A stretch of 64,000 nt of DNA from Actinomycetospora chibensis (GTDB taxonomy: Bacteria > Actinomycetota > Actinomycetes > Mycobacteriales > Pseudonocardiaceae): positions 124,001 to 188,000 of the forward strand of contig NZ_JAQZAM010000009.1 in the NCBI RefSeq assembly GCF_028737215.1, given 5' to 3'. The first letter of the stretch is position 1. Every line of letters starts with the position of its first letter. The translations under genes were made by a program, and so were the position numbers. Below the pieces are notes generated by a model, which saw only the letters and a list, made by a program, of their open reading frames with translations, was not told where the DNA came from and did no database searches. Shown here in pieces: positions 62,009 to 64,000 of this stretch.

Positions 62009-62378
62009 GCGGCCTCCCCGGGTCGATCGGGGCGCTGGGCCCCGAGGGCGATTGGTGGAGGCGCTCTCTGCCTCCACCGCCCGAAGGGCGCCGACCCGGC
62101 CGCCGAGGCTCGCGATCCATGGGGAGAGGACGAGAAGTTCTTGGGCGCGCCTGACCAGTGGTCGGGAGCGCACGTCGGCAACCGCGCGACGAAGAAGTTC
62201 TCGGACGACCCCTTGATCGTGAGAGCGGCCGGGTCAAGCTCCGCGGGGCCCAGCGGTCCGACCGCCGGAGGCGGTTCCGTCGTTCTTCTCGGCCCGCGCG
62301 GCCTTGAGCGCGAACCCGCGCCGGGCGGCGGCTGCATCGACGACGACCAGGGGCGAACCACCTCGCCTGCGTGGGCGA
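62009..62378. other. 370-bp gap with one hairpin
   Basis: Non-coding by appearance. It contains a perfect 9-bp hairpin, GGTGGAGGC (62054-62062) with GCCTCCACC (62070-62078) and a 7-base loop, about 50 bp before the sigma gene. The hairpin may be a terminator for the gene at 62379 or a leader structure of the sigma mRNA. Nothing else was seen. Confidence 0.4.
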
Positions 62379-62642
62379 CTACGAGCCGGCCAGCTCCCGC
62401 CGGACTGCCGCGACGAGTCGCGCCTCGCAACCGGGCGGCAGGCCCGGCAGGCGGCCCTGTCGCTGTGCTGTGTCGGCCTCGACAGCTATGAGGACCTCGA
62501 GGGCAATCGCGGCGAGGGCTTCGCCCAGGGCCACGTCGACCAGGTCCTGTAGGGCCGTAGGGCTGCCGGCCAGCGCATCGAGAAAGAGGTCGGCCACCAG
62601 CGGGGCGCCGTCGAGGAGGTCAGGCGGGAGCAAGGGAGTCAC
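62379..62642 (-). CDS. Small helical hypothetical protein
   Basis: 87 residues from GTG 62640-62642. A single amphipathic helical run, Leu/Ala-rich (LVADLFLDALAGSPTALQDL, VDVALGEALAAIALEVLIAV), not clearly membrane-spanning because acidic residues are spread through it. Not recognised. Confidence 0.4.
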   Translation of the reverse strand: MTPLLPPDLLDGAPLVADLFLDALAGSPTALQDLVDVALGEALAAIALEVLIAVEADTAQRQGRLPGLPPGCEARLVAAVRRELAGS

Positions 62643-62926
62643 GGCGACATCGACGCAGCCACGTCTGTCCGGGTTCCCAGCAGCGTCGATAGGCCTGACC
62701 GCGTCGGACCTGCAGTGGTGTCCCTCCTCCGGCGCACCGACCTCCCGAGATGTCGTGCATCTTCGGCACAAGATACCTCGAAACGCAGAGTTGTCTTGCT
62801 CGACGTGCGGTTGCGCATTGAACCAGGTGCCACAAGGTCAATCCGCCGGACGTGGCGCTACGCAACCGCTTATACCAGCTCGGTAATTCGGGTGCGAGAG
62901 AGTCGGGTCCGGGCGATGCTCATTTT

Positions 62927-63223
62927 ATGACTGACCGTATTCGACGCCTGGGGAGGTTCTCTGCCGGGTTCGTACCGGCCCTGTCCACCATTTTCTCGCT
63001 GACCGATGTCGCGGCTGCTTCCACGGCGACTTCTGCCCGTCCGGCCCTGTCGTCCACGTCGATCGCACCGGTTTTCCATCGCATTCCAGGGCTCGGAGCA
63101 CGGTTCGGCGAGAATCAGCGAGTACAACTTCTCCTACTGCCTGCCGCGCGAGGACTCGGTCCGGGTGCTGGTCCGCACCTGTGCGCGACGGCGACGGGCG
63201 GGCCTGGCGTCGGGTCGCACTAG
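62927..63223 (+). CDS. Putative secreted protein, possibly frameshifted
   Basis: 98 residues from ATG 62927. MTDRIRRLGRFSAGFVPALS to LTDVAAAS looks like a signal peptide with AAA-S cleavage. After about 63070 another frame gives more protein-like sequence (SEYNFSYCLPREDSVRVLVR), and a third continues (DGDGRAWRRVALDGTTTAV). So the gene may be a decayed secreted protein of about 120 residues. Confidence 0.35.
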   Translation: MTDRIRRLGRFSAGFVPALSTIFSLTDVAAASTATSARPALSSTSIAPVFHRIPGLGARFGENQRVQLLLLPAARGLGPGAGPHLCATATGGPGVGSH

Positions 63224-63436
63224 ACGGGACCACTACGGCCGTCGCGCCAAATGGGTCCCTGAGGACTACCTCGCGCGGGGCGACCTTTAGGCGGGCGCAC
63301 GGGTGTCGGCGGGCACCGGACAGTAGGACGTTCGGACGGAGAGGGTCCCGTCGGCAGACATAGCCAGCGGGAACGCCGCTCGTCGGACCGGCCAGTGCCG
63401 AGACGAGTCGGAACCGCTAGCGCCCCCGGCGCCCGC

Positions 63437-63598
63437 GGCTGGCAGAAGCTGCGCGCTCGCTACACCGCCGAGGCCATCATCCGCGGGGTCTTCGGCACCC
63501 TCGCCGATCACGAGCCCTTCGTCCTCGGCCGCTACGATCATGAGAGGCCGAGGCTGGTGCGTCCGACACCGATCGCGAGGAGTCGGGCCGACGACATC
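63437..63598 (+). pseudogene. ATP-dependent DNA ligase-like C-terminal fragment
   Basis: The frame reads GWQKLRARYTAEAIIRGVFG, then PFVLGRYDHERPRLV and PIARSRADDI. This follows the OB-fold C-terminus of actinobacterial ATP-dependent DNA ligases or related adenylation proteins. No ATP-binding KxDG part is present. It is a short remnant next to the element's right end. Confidence 0.45.
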
Positions 63599-63683
63599 CC
63601 GCCGAGCGGCTCAGTGACGTACTGCTGGAGAGCCAGGGCGCAGGCGGCGTCCCGCGACGTCACCGATCGGTCCGATCCTCGTA

Positions 63684-64000
63684 TCAGGCCCGGCTCCGAC
63701 GAGCGATGTCGCGACCGACGATCTCCTTCATGATCTCTGTGCTGCCACCCCAGATCGTCTGTCCGCGGCTGTCGACGAACGCCCGCGCCACCGGGTACTC
63801 GAGCATGTACCCGTAGCCGCCGTGCAGTTGCACGCACCGGTCGATCAACCGTTTCTGCAGTTCCGAGACGTACCACTTGCCCTTCGCCGCCTCCACGGGT
63901 GTGAGCTCCCCGTCGTTGAACGCGCGGACACAGCGGTCGTGGTAAGCCTCCACGATGTCGAGCTCGGTCTCCATCTCGGCGAGCACGAACCGCGAGTTCT
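63684..64000 (-). CDS. Acyl-CoA dehydrogenase, C-terminal part (runs off window)
   Basis: The gene ends at 63684 and is open to the right edge. The visible end has QLHGGYGYMLEYPVARAFVD and RGQTIWGGSTEIMKEIVGRD, the C-terminal signature of acyl-CoA dehydrogenases, where the FAD-contacting loop and GGxxEI motif lie. It oxidises acyl-CoA thioesters. Composition is like the left chromosomal part, so it probably marks the end of the mobile region. Confidence 0.88.
   Translation of the reverse strand, partial: NSRFVLAEMETELDIVEAYHDRCVRAFNDGELTPVEAAKGKWYVSELQKRLIDRCVQLHGGYGYMLEYPVARAFVDSRGQTIWGGSTEIMKEIVGRDIARRSRA

Larger units (their letters stand above)
29700..63600. mobile_element. Integrated mobile region at tRNA-Arg (composite, right end uncertain)
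   Basis: It begins at the 3' end of tRNA-Arg with integrase and xis-like genes. It contains a low-GC plasmid-like part with a Rep candidate and iterons (33.5-37.1 kb), a decayed part with a broken serine recombinase (40.9-46.5 kb), and a mobilisation part with coupling protein and MobF relaxase (48.9-60.9 kb). Chromosomal-type DNA appears to resume at the acyl-CoA dehydrogenase (63684). No second copy of the tRNA end was found by eye, so several nested insertions or an attR outside the window are possible. Confidence 0.6.

Noticed and set aside
63418-63430. attR made of GCGCCCCCGGC (reverse complement of the tRNA-Arg end)
   Set aside because: Only 11 GC-rich bases match, in inverted orientation, and the TTCGAATCC part is missing. 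Chance is likely in this composition.

Overview
The window is a high-GC actinobacterial chromosome segment. GTG starts, ATGA/GTGA stop-start overlaps, mycothiol-linked protein families, MobF-type transfer genes and the absence of AT-rich promoters in the core all fit the Pseudonocardiales (Pseudonocardia-like). The genus is an inference from gene content only. Two parts differ clearly: chromosomal DNA at about 1-29.6 kb and again from about 63.7 kb, and an integrated, composite and partly decayed mobile region between them.

Region 1 (1-29.6 kb). The centrepiece is a complete nicotinate (vitamin B3) catabolic locus of the maleamate type at 3.5-15.0 kb. It holds a MarR repressor (nicR-like), 6-hydroxynicotinate 3-monooxygenase (nicC), an MFS importer (nicT-like), a three-subunit molybdenum hydroxylase with its CoxG-like partner, maleamate amidase (nicF) and N-formylmaleamate deformylase (nicD). 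Converging on these are maleate isomerase (nicE) and 2,5-dihydroxypyridine dioxygenase (nicX). Together they turn nicotinate into 6-hydroxynicotinate, 2,5-dihydroxypyridine, N-formylmaleamate, maleamate, maleate and finally fumarate. A 31-bp element with 30 of 31 bases identical lies directly upstream of both nicC and nicX and is the likely NicR operator. Around the locus are housekeeping and accessory genes: an L,D-transpeptidase end, a WYL regulator, an AlkA-like glycosylase, a NYN/OST-HTH protein, a DsbA-like protein, an SDR/thiolase pair, a DUF2236 oxygenase, a sirtuin, a STAS protein, a LysR/EamA divergent pair and a cation/proton antiporter behind a structured, riboswitch-like leader. 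Several gene ends are marked by long, nearly perfect hairpins.

Region 2 (29.65-about 63.6 kb). A tRNA-Arg(CCT) is followed at once by a tyrosine integrase with an added C-terminal GntR-like helix-turn-helix, and by an excisionase-like gene. The first part (31-37 kb) is lower in GC and plasmid- or phage-like: a double winged-helix Rep-like protein, a run of tiny genes, and an iteron array (TACCCC repeats) beside a T-rich tract that looks like a replication origin. At 37-46.5 kb there are small membrane proteins and decayed genes: a frameshifted serine recombinase, a doubly disrupted gene and two CpaF/VirB11-like ATPase scraps in inverted orientation. The last part (46.5-62 kb) is a mobilisation module with a VirD4/TraG-like coupling protein, DUF4913 and small accessory proteins, a 1401-residue MobF relaxase-helicase with a nested palindrome upstream (oriT candidate), and an ECF sigma factor. 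Two TPR-type XRE regulators are each beside a small hydrolase (NUDIX or HAD). No VirB4-type mating-pore gene is visible, so the element looks mobilisable rather than self-transmissible. No second copy of the tRNA end was found, so the right boundary is uncertain.

Region 3 (from about 62.9 kb). Scraps (a possible secreted protein and a DNA-ligase-like fragment) lead to an acyl-CoA dehydrogenase that runs off the window and probably marks the return to chromosome.
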